The notes under the pieces are model-generated. The model did not search any database. It was not told the DNA's origin and was given only the letters and a program-made list of their open reading frames with translations. A stretch of 37,183 nucleotides of DNA, taken from positions 1 through 37,183 of the forward strand of contig JACRPB010000124.1 in the NCBI GenBank assembly GCA_016214175.1, in the 5' to 3' direction. The stretch is from Rhodocyclales bacterium. GTDB lineage: Bacteria; Pseudomonadota; Gammaproteobacteria; Burkholderiales; Rhodocyclaceae. Below, one piece after another: positions 9,701 to 19,097 of this stretch (positions are counted from its first letter, which is position 1; the number at the start of each line of letters is the position of its first letter). The translations under genes were made by a program, and so were the position numbers.

Positions 9701-10705
9701 CGCCTTGCGGTTGGCGCGGATGGAACTGCCGAGCGAGCCGACGATCAGCACGGCCCCGGCCAGGCCGGTGACGGCCTCGGGAATATGGAAACCGACGCCG
9801 ACGAACATCACCGCCGCCAGCGCTCCGATCGCCCAGAAGGCGCCGTGTTCGAGGTAGCGGTAAGTATCGAGGGTGCCGCGCTCCACCAGCAGCAGGGTGA
9901 AGCTGCGCACGAACATGGCGCCGACGCCCAGGCCCAGCGCGATCACCAGCAGGTTGCTGGTCATGGCGAAGGCGCCGATGACGCCGTCGAAGGAGAAGCT
10001 GGCGTCAAGCACTTCGAGGTAGAGGAAGCCGCCGACGCCCTGGCTCACGACATGGTGCTCGGCTCCTTCTTCGTTGTGACCGAGCAGGGCGGCGAGGCCC
10101 TTGACGAGGATGAAGGCGACGACGCCCCAGATGCCGGCGACGATGAATTCGCTTTTCTCGCTTCCCTCCAGCAATTCCGCCATCAGCAGCACGATCATCA
10201 GGGTCAGTGCCGCTTCGATCGCCTCCATCTTGCCCAGGCGCGTCAGGGGCTTTTCCAGGACCTCGAACCAGTGCTCGGTCTTGTGGCGCGCGACGAAGAA
10301 CTTGAAGAACACCATCATCAGGAAGGCGCCGCCGAAGGCCGCGATCTGGTGATGGGCGGAAGCGAGCACGCGGCCGTACTCGACCGGATCGTTCACCGCC
10401 AGGTCGAGCACCGCGAGGGGCCCCAGGCTGCCGGCGACGCCTACGATCAGCAGCGGAAACACCAGGCGCATGCCGAAAACCGCGATCAGCATGCCCCAGG
10501 TCATGAAGCGGCGGCGCCAGACTTCGTTCCAGCCTTTCAGCACCGTCGCATTGACCACGGCGTTGTCGAAGGAGAGCGAGGTTTCGAGCGCGCCGAGAAA
10601 CAGCACCGTCACCGCCGCCGCCGGCCCGGCGATCGCCCAGGCCGCGACCACCGCAAAAGCGGTGAAGGCCAGGGAACCGGTGAAGTGAGTCAACATTGCT
10701 TTCAA
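9686..10705 (-). CDS. DUF475 family (TerC-like) integral membrane protein
   Basis: [42 protein letters not shown]...[21 protein letters not shown]: paired TerC-like acidic SFDN/SFDG motifs. TTG start at 10705 is 7 nt after AGGAGG; ATG at 10696 is the alternative. Confidence 0.9.
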   Translation of the reverse strand: MKAMLTHFTGSLAFTAFAVVAAWAIAGPAAAVTVLFLGALETSLSFDNAVVNATVLKGWNEVWRRRFMTWGMLIAVFGMRLVFPLLIVGVAGSLGPLAVLDLAVNDPVEYGRVLASAHHQIAAFGGAFLMMVFFKFFVARHKTEHWFEVLEKPLTRLGKMEAIEAALTLMIVLLMAELLEGSEKSEFIVAGIWGVVAFILVKGLAALLGHNEEGAEHHVVSQGVGGFLYLEVLDASFSFDGVIGAFAMTSNLLVIALGLGVGAMFVRSFTLLLVERGTLDTYRYLEHGAFWAIGALAAVMFVGVGFHIPEAVTGLAGAVLIVGSLGSSIRANRKAARTS

Positions 10706-10784
10706 GGCGAGACCTCCTGACGACGAAGCCCGTATGCTACGCATCCGTCTTTACAGATTAAACCGAATAAAACCTTATAGTTCT

Positions 10785-10799
10785 TTCGTAAAATACGAA
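10785..10799. promoter_or_regulatory. inverted repeat TTCGTA-AAA-TACGAA immediately upstream of nhaR-like start
   Basis: Perfect 6-bp palindromic arms with a 3-bp spacer, ending 2 bp before the ATG at 10802. Confidence 0.5.
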
Positions 10800-10801
10800 G
10801 C

Positions 10802-11701
10802 ATGAAACCCACAGCCCTGAACTATCGGCATCTCCATTACTTTTGGGTCGTCGCCCATGAGGGCAGCGTGACGCGCGCGGCCGAGCGGCTGGGCGTCGCC
10901 GTGCAGACCATCAGCGCCCAGCTCGCCCTACTGGAGCAGTCCCTCGGCAAGACGCTGCTGGCGCCGCAGGGGCGGCGGCTGGTGCCCACCGAAGCCGGCC
11001 GCCTGGCGCTCGGCTACGCCGACCAGATCTTTCTGCTCGGCGAGCAAATGGCCGCCACCCTGGCGCGCGGCGAGACCGACCGCGGCCTGCGCCTGGTGGT
11101 CGGCATCGCCGACGCCCTGCCGAAGCTGACCGCCTACCGCCTGCTGGAACCGGTGCTGACGCTGCCGGAGCGCGTGCGCCTGGTCTGCCACGAAGGCAGT
11201 TTCGATGCCCTGCTCGCCGACCTCGCCCTGCACAAGCTCGACGTCGTGCTCACCGACCGGCCGGCCGGCGCCCATGCCAGCCTGCGCGTGTTCAACCATC
11301 CGCTCGGCGACTACGGCATCGCGCTGTTCGGCACCCAAGCGCTCGCCGCGCGCTACCGGCCCGATTTCCCGGCCAGCCTCAACGGCGCGCCCCTGCTGCT
11401 GCCGACCCGCAGCAACGCGCTGCGCGGCCGCATCGACCAGTGGCTCGCCGCCAACCAGATCCGCCCCGACGTCGTCGGCGAATTCGCCGACAGCGCGCTG
11501 CTGAAAACCTTCGGCCGCTCGGGGCTCGGCCTGTTTCCGGCGCCGACGGTGCTCGAAGCCGAAATCGCCGCCCAGTTCGATGCCGTGCGCATCGGCGAAC
11601 TGCCGGAAGTCACCGAGCAGTACTACGCGATCTCGAACGAGCGGCGCATCCGCCACCCGGCGGTGGAAGCGATCCGCACGGCGCCGGTGAACTGGAAGTA
11701 G
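10802..11701 (+). CDS. nhaR: LysR-family transcriptional regulator, NhaR-like
   Basis: NYRHLHYFWVVAHEGSVTRAAERLGVAVQTISAQLALLEQSLGKTLLAPQGRRLVPTEAGRLALGYADQIFLLGEQM aligns by eye to NhaR N-termini. Confidence 0.85.
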   Translation: MKPTALNYRHLHYFWVVAHEGSVTRAAERLGVAVQTISAQLALLEQSLGKTLLAPQGRRLVPTEAGRLALGYADQIFLLGEQMAATLARGETDRGLRLVVGIADALPKLTAYRLLEPVLTLPERVRLVCHEGSFDALLADLALHKLDVVLTDRPAGAHASLRVFNHPLGDYGIALFGTQALAARYRPDFPASLNGAPLLLPTRSNALRGRIDQWLAANQIRPDVVGEFADSALLKTFGRSGLGLFPAPTVLEAEIAAQFDAVRIGELPEVTEQYYAISNERRIRHPAVEAIRTAPVNWK

Positions 11702-11785
11702 TCCGCGGCAGCGTGCCTCAAAGGAGTCCTCCGGCCGCGGTGCTCGGGACCACCATCGCTCCTCAACTCGGTCGGCATGCTGCCG

Positions 11786-12310
11786 TCAAATATCGGCCAG
11801 CGGCGTCGACTTCCCCGAATTGTCGCGCACCTTCATCTTGCCGACGAGACGCGCAAGCAAGCGGCTCAGTTCGACGAGTTCCGTCGCCGACATTCGGCTC
11901 AGCGCATCCGGCAGCACCCCTTGCAGGGGCTTCGGCGCACACGCGATCAACTCGATCCCTGCCGCCTCCGCCAGCAGATGCACGATGCGCTGATCTTCGG
12001 CGCTGCGCTCGCGGCGGATCAGTCGCTGCTTGACGAGGCGGTCGACGAGATTGCTGGCGGTCGACTGGTGGATGGCAAGCGTCTTGGCCAGATCCTTGAC
12101 CATGATGCCCGGCCGGTCGACGACGACGGCAAGAACCCATAACTGGGCTCCGCTGACGCCGGTCTGCCGCTCGACCCATTGAAAATGCTTCTTGACGGAT
12201 TTGAAAATCAGCCGAAAAAGCTGAAGTGCCTCCATCGCCGGGTCCGGGGTTCCGCGGCCGGCTGGCTTTGCTTTGACGGGAGTGCTGGCGGATTTCGCGA
12301 CCATCGTCAT
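11786..12310 (-). CDS. MarR-family winged-helix transcriptional regulator
   Basis: SGAQLWVLAVVVDRPGIMVKDLAKTLAIHQSTASNLVDRLVKQRLIRRERSAEDQRIVHLLAEAAG: MarR wHTH with DQR wing. Confidence 0.9.
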   Translation of the reverse strand: MTMVAKSASTPVKAKPAGRGTPDPAMEALQLFRLIFKSVKKHFQWVERQTGVSGAQLWVLAVVVDRPGIMVKDLAKTLAIHQSTASNLVDRLVKQRLIRRERSAEDQRIVHLLAEAAGIELIACAPKPLQGVLPDALSRMSATELVELSRLLARLVGKMKVRDNSGKSTPLADI

Positions 12311-12335
12311 ATGATAACGCGGTCATGATGCGGCC

Positions 12336-13073
12336 TCAGGCGCCGGTCGCCAGGGTCCACGCCCGGTAAGCCGCCGTCGCGGCAACGACGACGAAAAACG
12401 TCCACTTGAGCAGAGTCGGCGACAGCCGGTAGCTCGCGAGCCATGCACCTGCCAGCCCGCCGATGGCTCCTGCCGCCAGCAAGGGCGCGAGAAAATTCTG
12501 AGGCAAGGACATGTGCGCCAGATGCGGCACGGCGGCAAGCAGGGATGCGGGCGTGACGGCAAGCGCATTCAAGGCGGCTGCCTGCTTGATGCCGATGCCG
12601 TAGTGGAGCATCAGCGGAACGAGCAGAAAGCCGGGACCGACGCCGATCAGGCCGCTGAGCACCGACGCCGGCACCGCCAGCCACAACACGCGCGAAAACC
12701 TCACCCGGCTCGGGTCTTCATGCGGCGCGACGACGGGGTGCAGCAAGCGAGTGAGCAGGAAGATCACCGCCGCGAAATAGAGCGTCCAGATTGCGGCGGC
12801 GGGAACGCTCCGCGCCAGCCACGCCCCCGTGGGGGTCGCTGCAGTCGCCACGAAAAGAAGCTGCGTGGCGCGCGGCCATTCGATCAGCCCGGCCCGGCCG
12901 AAGCTGAGGGCCGCAAACAAAGCAGTGACGCCGTTGAGCAGCAGGCTGACCGGATGCACCTGATTGACCAGATCGTCGAGCGACAGCGATAGCACCGGCA
13001 CCGCCGCCAGCGCAACGCCGATGCCCAGCATGCCCGAGACGACGGACAGCGCAAAGATGGCGAGGATCAGCAT
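12336..13073 (-). CDS. sulfite exporter TauE/SafE family membrane protein
   Basis: MLILAIFALSVVSGMLGIGVALAAVPVLSLSLDDLVNQVHPVSLLLNGVTALFAALSFGRAGLI...SGLIGVGPGFLLVPLML: TauE/SafE internal-repeat signature. Confidence 0.87.
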   Translation of the reverse strand: MLILAIFALSVVSGMLGIGVALAAVPVLSLSLDDLVNQVHPVSLLLNGVTALFAALSFGRAGLIEWPRATQLLFVATAATPTGAWLARSVPAAAIWTLYFAAVIFLLTRLLHPVVAPHEDPSRVRFSRVLWLAVPASVLSGLIGVGPGFLLVPLMLHYGIGIKQAAALNALAVTPASLLAAVPHLAHMSLPQNFLAPLLAAGAIGGLAGAWLASYRLSPTLLKWTFFVVVAATAAYRAWTLATGA

Positions 13074-13281
13074 CGCCAAACGTATAGGCGGATGCAACGC
13101 GAATCTTGCCCGCCGCGCGGGTCGCCGCCCCTCCCCGCTTGACCGTTCGCAGCCGCCATCGAGACCACCGCCGTTGCCATATCGCCCAGCCTCCATTATA
13201 TTTGTCCAAACACAATTTCATCGAGGAACCGCCTGTGCATCGAAAATTCTTCGGGTCGCCTGACGTCTTGGGAACCTGCCG

Positions 13282-13701
13282 TTGAAACGCTCGGCGTTCC
13301 TGCCGGCGATTCTGGCGTCGCTATCGCTCACGGCGCTCGCGAGTACCGAAGGGCATCCCGACCCCGCCGCAGCGATCCTCGACAGCGTTTATTTCGCCCC
13401 CGATTCCGCGGCGCTCGACGCGCGGACCGTCGCTGCCATCGCCAGCCGTTTCGGGCCCCTGCGAGACCATCCCGGCGTTGTTACGCTACGCGGTTACACG
13501 GACGAGCTCGGCAGTTCGTCCTATGAAGTCGCCCTCGGCCAGAAGCGCATCGATGCGGTGCGCTCGGTCCTGCAGGCGGCCGGATTCCCGGCGGGGAAAA
13601 TCCGGACGGAGATCGTCGCCGACGACGAAGCCGCCGCGGCAAGCTGCGGCGAAGACTGCGACAGGCAAGCGCGGCGCGTCGATATCGGCGTCTTGCAGTA
13701 A
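13282..13701 (+). CDS. OmpA-like domain periplasmic protein (small)
   Basis: Signal peptide MKRSAFLPAILASLSLTALAS, then SVYFAPDSAALDARTVAAIA...VTLRGYTDELGSSSYEVALGQKRIDAVRSVL...RQARRVDIGV. TTG start. Confidence 0.8.
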   Translation: MKRSAFLPAILASLSLTALASTEGHPDPAAAILDSVYFAPDSAALDARTVAAIASRFGPLRDHPGVVTLRGYTDELGSSSYEVALGQKRIDAVRSVLQAAGFPAGKIRTEIVADDEAAAASCGEDCDRQARRVDIGVLQ

Positions 13702-14204
13702 TGCGCATCCACTTGCCCGTGGCGCTGATTCTGCTCGCATCGGCGATCCCGGCAGTGGCCGATATGGAAACGCCGGCGGCATCAGTTCCCGGCGCGACGG
13801 CGCCCGCGGAGGACGGCCCCGGGTCCGCGAGCGACGACTCCCCGAGTTATCGCCTGCCACAAAGCCACGGCCGCAGCATCTATTTTCTGCCCGGCTCCGC
13901 CAGTCTCGACGAGTCCGCGGTCGCCAGCGTCGCCGCCGCCGCCGCGCGCCTGCAAGCGGACCCCGGCCTGCGGCTGACGGTGGTCGGCCTTGCCGACGAC
14001 CAGGGAGACGCCGGACAAGGCGACGAATTGCGCGCCGAGCGGGCGGCGGCGGTGGTGACAGCGCTACTGGAACTCGGTATCCCGAGCGAACGCATGTCGC
14101 CGACGGTCAGCCGCGACGAAGACGCACACCAGTGCATTTCCGAATATTGCCGCCAGATCTATCGGCGCGCTGCCCTCATTTTTTCCAGGTCGGCCAGCCG
14201 CTAG
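13701..14204 (+). CDS. second, divergent OmpA-like domain periplasmic protein
   Basis: Signal peptide MRIHLPVALILLASAIPAVA, then SIYFLPGSASLDESAVASVAAAAARLQADPGLRLTVVGLADDQGD...ELRAERAAAVVTALLELGI. TAATG coupling to the upstream gene. Confidence 0.75.
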   Translation: MRIHLPVALILLASAIPAVADMETPAASVPGATAPAEDGPGSASDDSPSYRLPQSHGRSIYFLPGSASLDESAVASVAAAAARLQADPGLRLTVVGLADDQGDAGQGDELRAERAAAVVTALLELGIPSERMSPTVSRDEDAHQCISEYCRQIYRRAALIFSRSASR

Positions 14205-14318
14205 ATTCGGTATTGCCGCGACGGCGTCTACGCGGAACTTGCTGCGCCGCGCCGATGTCAGCAGAAGGCAGGGCTCGACGAGAGCGGCGCCGATAACGAC
14301 TAACGACAAGGTGAGACC

Positions 14319-16553
14319 ATGAGACTTTCCCTGCGTTTCGTATTGCCCTTGCTGCTGGTCCTGGCCGCCTTCGCCTACGCCATGGTGCCGCTGGTCGATC
14401 AATTCACGCTGCGCTGGTTCGTGCGCGACCTCGACATCCGCGCCAACTTGATCGCCAACACGGTCCAGGAACCGCTCCAGGAACAACTGGCCGCCGGGTC
14501 GCGCGCCAAGACGATCAACTTCTTCAACCGCATCACCCAGGACGAGCGCGTGTACGCCGTCGGCTACTGCGCGTCGACCGACAGCAGGCCCCTGGCCTCC
14601 CGCACCCTGCCCGCGGAAATCCTCTGTTCCGATCTCGACCGCTGGCAGGCGCCGGGCGAGCACCTGCTGCACAGCACGCAGGGGCCGCTGCACGTTGCCG
14701 TCAAACCGCTCGCCAGCGAAGCCGCGCCGGCGGGGCAGCTCGTGCTGGTGCACGACATGAGCTTCGTCGCACGCCGCAGCGAGGAGACCAAGCGCTATGT
14801 CTTCTACGTTTTCATGGGCATCGCCGCCGTGGTCTCGATGATCACGGTGATCATCGCCCAGGTCTCCTGGCGCGGCTGGGTCGCCGGCATGCGCGCGCTG
14901 CTGCGCGGCGAAGGTCTGTTGCGCCAGCCGGTACCGCAAACCGCTTCGCCCGAGTTCCGTCCCATCGCCCGCGACTTGCAGCGCCTGGTGCGCGAACTGG
15001 AGGCCGACTACCGCTCGCGCGACGAAAGCCAGATGACCTGGACGCCGGAGACCCTGCGCGCCATCCTCCACTCCGAGCTCGCCGGCGAAGACGTGATCGT
15101 GGTCTCCAACCGCGAGCCCTACATCCACCAGCGCCAGGGCGAGCGCATCGAGGTGCAGCGCCCGGCCTCGGGTCTCGTGACCGCCCTGGAGCCGATCATG
15201 CGCGCCTGCTCGGGCACCTGGATCGCCCACGGCAGCGGCTCGGCCGACCGCGAGGTCGTCGACCGCCACGACCGCGTCGGCGTGCCGCCCGAGAAGAACG
15301 CCTACCAGTTGCGTCGCGTCTGGCTGACGCCCGACGAGGAATCCGGCTACTACTACGGCTTTTCCAACGAGGGTCTCTGGCCGCTGTGCCACATCGCCCA
15401 CGTGCGCCCGATCTTCCGCTCCGGCGACTGGAGCCACTATGTCGCCGTCAACCGCAAATTCGCCGACGCCGTGGTGGCGGAAGCGAAGACGCGCGCCCCC
15501 ATCGTGCTGGTGCAGGACTACCACCTGGCGCTGCTGCCGCGCTTGATCCGCGAGCGCCTGCCCGCGGCCACGGTCATTACCTTCTGGCACATCCCCTGGC
15601 CGAATCCCGAATCCTTCGCCATCTGCCCCTGGCGCGACGAGATCGTCGCCGGTCTCCTGGGCAGCAGCATCCTCGGCTTCCACACCCAGTTCCACTGCAA
15701 CAACTTCGTCGACACCGTGGATCGCTTTCTCGAAGCGCGCGTGGATCGCGAGAGCTTCACCGTCACCCTCGGCGGCAAGGCCACCGCGGTGCGCCGCTAC
15801 CCGATTTCCATCGCCTGGCCGCCCGACGCGGAAATGGTCGGCAAGCCGGTCGAGCAGTGCCGCGCCGAGATCCGTCAGGCCAACGGCCTGCCGGCGGACA
15901 TCGCCATCGGCGTCGGCGTAGACCGGCTCGATTACACCAAGGGCATCCTCGAACGCTTTCGCGCCGTCGAGCGCCTGCTGGAACTCAACCCGGAATGGAT
16001 CGGCCGTTTCTGCTTCGTCCAGATCGCCGCACCGAGCCGCTCGCGCATCGAGGAGTATCAGGACCACGAGGCTCGCGTGCGCGCTGCCGCGATACGCATC
16101 AACGAGCGCTTCGGCCGCGGCGGCCGCGACAGCGCGCCGCCCATTCTGCTCAAGGTGCAGCATCACGAGCCGCAGCAGGTGTACGAGTATTACCGCGCCG
16201 CCGCACTCGGCTTCGTCAGCAGCCTCCACGACGCCATGAACCTGGTGGCCAAGGAGTTGCTCGCCTCGCGCGACGACGAACGCGGCGTACTGATTCTCTC
16301 CGAGTTCACCGGCGCCGCGCGCGAATTGCCCGAAGCGCTGATCGTCAATCCCTACGACGCCGACCAGTGCGCCGCCGCCCTGCATCTGGCGCTGACCATG
16401 GCACCGGCCGAGCAGCGCGACCGCATGCGCCTGATGCGCGGCCTCGTCGGCGAGTTCAACGTCTACCGCTGGGCCGGCCGCATGCTGCTCGACGCCGCGC
16501 TGATGCGCCGGCGCGGGCGTCTGCTGGAAAAACCGGCGACCCGCAAAGCGTAG
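14319..16553 (+). CDS. otsA: GT20 alpha,alpha-trehalose-phosphate synthase with N-terminal two-TM sensor-like module
   Basis: Catalytic part: [112 protein letters not shown]. The N-terminal ~255 aa contain two TMs flanking an extracytoplasmic segment. Confidence 0.88.
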   Translation: MRLSLRFVLPLLLVLAAFAYAMVPLVDQFTLRWFVRDLDIRANLIANTVQEPLQEQLAAGSRAKTINFFNRITQDERVYAVGYCASTDSRPLASRTLPAEILCSDLDRWQAPGEHLLHSTQGPLHVAVKPLASEAAPAGQLVLVHDMSFVARRSEETKRYVFYVFMGIAAVVSMITVIIAQVSWRGWVAGMRALLRGEGLLRQPVPQTASPEFRPIARDLQRLVRELEADYRSRDESQMTWTPETLRAILHSELAGEDVIVVSNREPYIHQRQGERIEVQRPASGLVTALEPIMRACSGTWIAHGSGSADREVVDRHDRVGVPPEKNAYQLRRVWLTPDEESGYYYGFSNEGLWPLCHIAHVRPIFRSGDWSHYVAVNRKFADAVVAEAKTRAPIVLVQDYHLALLPRLIRERLPAATVITFWHIPWPNPESFAICPWRDEIVAGLLGSSILGFHTQFHCNNFVDTVDRFLEARVDRESFTVTLGGKATAVRRYPISIAWPPDAEMVGKPVEQCRAEIRQANGLPADIAIGVGVDRLDYTKGILERFRAVERLLELNPEWIGRFCFVQIAAPSRSRIEEYQDHEARVRAAAIRINERFGRGGRDSAPPILLKVQHHEPQQVYEYYRAAALGFVSSLHDAMNLVAKELLASRDDERGVLILSEFTGAARELPEALIVNPYDADQCAAALHLALTMAPAEQRDRMRLMRGLVGEFNVYRWAGRMLLDAALMRRRGRLLEKPATRKA

Positions 16554-16561
16554 GAAATTCG

Positions 16562-17311
16562 ATGATCGCCGCACACCGTCAGCCACCGCCGCCGCGCCTG
16601 GAATGGGCGTACTTTCTCGACGTCGACGGCACGCTGATCGACATCGCCGCGACGCCGGATGCGGCGCGCGTGGATCTGCCGTTGCTGGCCCTGGTGCAGC
16701 AACTCCACCGCGCCAGCGACGGCGCCCTGGCGCTGGTCAGCGGCCGGACCCTGGCCGACCTGGAGCGGCGCCTCGGCGGTCTCGCCGTCCCCGTCGCCGG
16801 CCAGCACGGCATGGAGCGGCGCGACGCGAACGGCGACCTGCACTGCCACGGCGCCGCAGCGCCGGCTACGCGCGACATCCGCGTGCGCCTGGCCCCCGTT
16901 CTTGCGCGCCATCCCGACCTGCTGCTGGAAGACAAGGGATTGTCGCTGGCCTTGCACTATCGCCAGGCGCCGCAGCTCGCCGGCTACGTGCACCGGCTGC
17001 TGGGCAAGCTGGTGAGTGAAGCGGGAGACGGCCTGCTTCTGCAACGCGGCAAGCGTGTGCTGGAAGTCAAGCCGGCCGGCTGCGACAAGGGCACGGCCAT
17101 TGAGGACTACCTGGGCGAGATGCCCTTTCGCGGCCGGCGGCCGGTGTTCATCGGCGACGACGTCACCGACGAGCACGGCTTTGAAGTCGTGAATCGCCTG
17201 GACGGCATCTCGATCAAGGTCGGCGCCGGACGCAGTTGCGCCCGCTACCGGCTGACGGACGTCGGCACGGTCAGACAATGGCTGGCCGCCGCCATCGGAG
17301 AACACGCATGA
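16562..17311 (+). CDS. otsB: trehalose-6-phosphate phosphatase (HAD superfamily)
   Basis: FLDVDGTLIDIAATPDAARVD, LVSGRTLADLE, GQHGMERRD, VLEVKPAGCDKGTAIEDYL, VFIGDDVTDEHGFEVVN. Confidence 0.93.
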   Translation: MIAAHRQPPPPRLEWAYFLDVDGTLIDIAATPDAARVDLPLLALVQQLHRASDGALALVSGRTLADLERRLGGLAVPVAGQHGMERRDANGDLHCHGAAAPATRDIRVRLAPVLARHPDLLLEDKGLSLALHYRQAPQLAGYVHRLLGKLVSEAGDGLLLQRGKRVLEVKPAGCDKGTAIEDYLGEMPFRGRRPVFIGDDVTDEHGFEVVNRLDGISIKVGAGRSCARYRLTDVGTVRQWLAAAIGEHA

Positions 17312-19095
17312 ACAATCTGGACCTGGCCCTGATCGGCAACTGCACCGTCGGCGCCCTCGTGGACGCCCGCGCCGACATCGTCTGGAGCTGCTTTCCGCGC
17401 TTCGACGGCGATCCGGTGTTCTGCAGCCTGCTGCGCGAAGAACGCGGCGCCGACGACGCCGGCTTCTTCCGCCTCGAACTTGCCGACTTCGAGCGCGCCG
17501 AGCAGCACTACCTGGAGAACACCGCCATCCTCGTCACGCGGCTTTACGACCGTCACGGCGGCGCCGTCGAAATCACCGATTTCGCGCCGCGTTTCGGCCA
17601 GTACGGACGCATGTTCCGGCCCGTGATGCTGGTGCGCCAGGCGCGGCGTCTCGCCGGCAGCCCGCGCCTCACGGTGCGCCTGCGCCCGGCCTGCGACTAC
17701 GGCACCGGCCGTCCGACCGTGACCTGGGGCAGCCACCATATCCGCTACGTCGCTCCCGCATTGACGCTGCGGCTCACCACCAACGCCTCGATCACCGCCA
17801 TCCTCCAGGAGACGACCTTCTTTCTCGAAGACACGGTGACCCTGCTCCTGGGCCCCGACGAGACCGTGCCGGAAGGCGCCGGCGAAGTCGGGCGCCGCTT
17901 CTTCGATGAGACCGCTCTCTACTGGCGCGAGTGGGTGCGCTTCCTCGGCATTCCCTACGAGTGGCAGGACGCGGTGATCCGCGCCGCCATCACGCTCAAG
18001 CTCAACGCCTACGACGACAGCGGCGCCGTCATCGCCGCCATGACGACCTCGATCCCCGAGGCCGCCGGCAGCACGCGCAACTGGGACTACCGCTATTGCT
18101 GGCTGCGCGACGGCTATTTCGTCGTCAACGCCCTCAATCGCCTCGGCGCGACGCGCACCATGGAGCGCTATCTCGGCTACATCGTCAATACCGCGGCGAC
18201 CGCCGCCGACGGCCCGCTGCAACCCGTCTATGGCATCGACGGCCGCGCCGAACTGCCGGAGCGCGAAGTGGCGGCCCTGCCCGGCTACCGCGGCATGGGC
18301 CCGGTGCGCGTCGGCAACCAGGCCTACCGTCAGGTGCAGCACGACGTGTACGGGTCCACGGTCCTCGCTGCGACTCACATATTCTTCGACCGGCGTCTCA
18401 CCCGCCGCGGCGACGAAGCCTTGTTCCATCGGCTCGAACCGCTGGGCGAAAAGGCGGTGGCCTGCTTCGACCAGCCCGATGCCGGCCTCTGGGAGCTGCG
18501 CGGCGCGGCGCGCGTGCACACCTTCTCGGCCGTCATGTGCTGGGCCGCCTGCGACCGTCTGGCGCGCATCGCCGGCCACCTTGGACTCACCGGCCGCGCC
18601 GACTACTGGTGGCTCCACGTCCGGCGCCTGCACGCCGCCATCGTCGCGCGCGCCTGGAACCCTGCGCGCAACGCCTTCGTCGCCACCTTCGACGGCGCGA
18701 CGATGGACGCGAGCCTCTTGCTGCTGGCCGAGGTCGGCTTCCTCGACGCCGCCGACCCGCGCTTCGCCGCCACCGTCGCCGCCGTCGAACAGGATCTGAA
18801 ACGCGGCGACTTCATTTTCCGCTACGTCGAAAGGGACGACTTCGGCGAGCCCGAGAACGCCTTCCTGGTCTGCACCTTCTGGTACGTGAATGCGCTGGCG
18901 TCCGTGGGCCGGCGCGACGAGGCGCGGGCGCTGTTCGAGCGTCTGCTCGCCTGCCGCAATCGCCACGGCCTGCTCGCCGAGCACATCGACCCGAAGAGCG
19001 GCGAGCAGTGGGGCAACTTCGTCCAGACCTACAGCATGGTCGGCCTCATCAACGCCGCCATCCGTTTGTCGGTGAGGTGGGATCAGGCGTTCTGA
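17308..19095 (+). CDS. glycoside hydrolase family 15 (glucoamylase/trehalase-like)
   Basis: MNNLDLALIGNCTVGALVDARADIVWSCFPRFDGDPVFCSLL, GSTRNWDYRYCWLRDGYFVVNALNRLG, EHIDPKSGEQWGNFVQTYSMVGLINAAIRLS. ATGA overlap with otsB. Confidence 0.92.
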   Translation: MNNLDLALIGNCTVGALVDARADIVWSCFPRFDGDPVFCSLLREERGADDAGFFRLELADFERAEQHYLENTAILVTRLYDRHGGAVEITDFAPRFGQYGRMFRPVMLVRQARRLAGSPRLTVRLRPACDYGTGRPTVTWGSHHIRYVAPALTLRLTTNASITAILQETTFFLEDTVTLLLGPDETVPEGAGEVGRRFFDETALYWREWVRFLGIPYEWQDAVIRAAITLKLNAYDDSGAVIAAMTTSIPEAAGSTRNWDYRYCWLRDGYFVVNALNRLGATRTMERYLGYIVNTAATAADGPLQPVYGIDGRAELPEREVAALPGYRGMGPVRVGNQAYRQVQHDVYGSTVLAATHIFFDRRLTRRGDEALFHRLEPLGEKAVACFDQPDAGLWELRGAARVHTFSAVMCWAACDRLARIAGHLGLTGRADYWWLHVRRLHAAIVARAWNPARNAFVATFDGATMDASLLLLAEVGFLDAADPRFAATVAAVEQDLKRGDFIFRYVERDDFGEPENAFLVCTFWYVNALASVGRRDEARALFERLLACRNRHGLLAEHIDPKSGEQWGNFVQTYSMVGLINAAIRLSVRWDQAF

Positions 19096-19097
19096 CG

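Noticed and set aside
7092-9857. 921-aa + strand ORF overlapping the GGDEF-EAL and htpX genes
   Set aside because: Arg/Pro/Ala/Gly-rich shifted-frame translation with no domain signature. It is an artefact of high GC; the real genes are in other frames.
12820-12850. Second copy of the GC-rich repeat (CGCCCCCGTGGGGGTCGCTG)
   Set aside because: Only a short match lying in normal TauE/SafE coding sequence; best explained by chance in GC-rich DNA.
13195-13220. ATTTGTCCAAACACAATT as a MarR operator between tauE/safE and the OmpA-like gene
   Set aside because: Only TTGT...ACAA arms of 4 bp; too weak to call, although the AT-rich patch is probably promoter DNA.
14064-16586. 840-aa minus-strand ORF opposite otsA
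   Set aside because: Antisense frame of a GT20 gene with conserved catalytic motifs.
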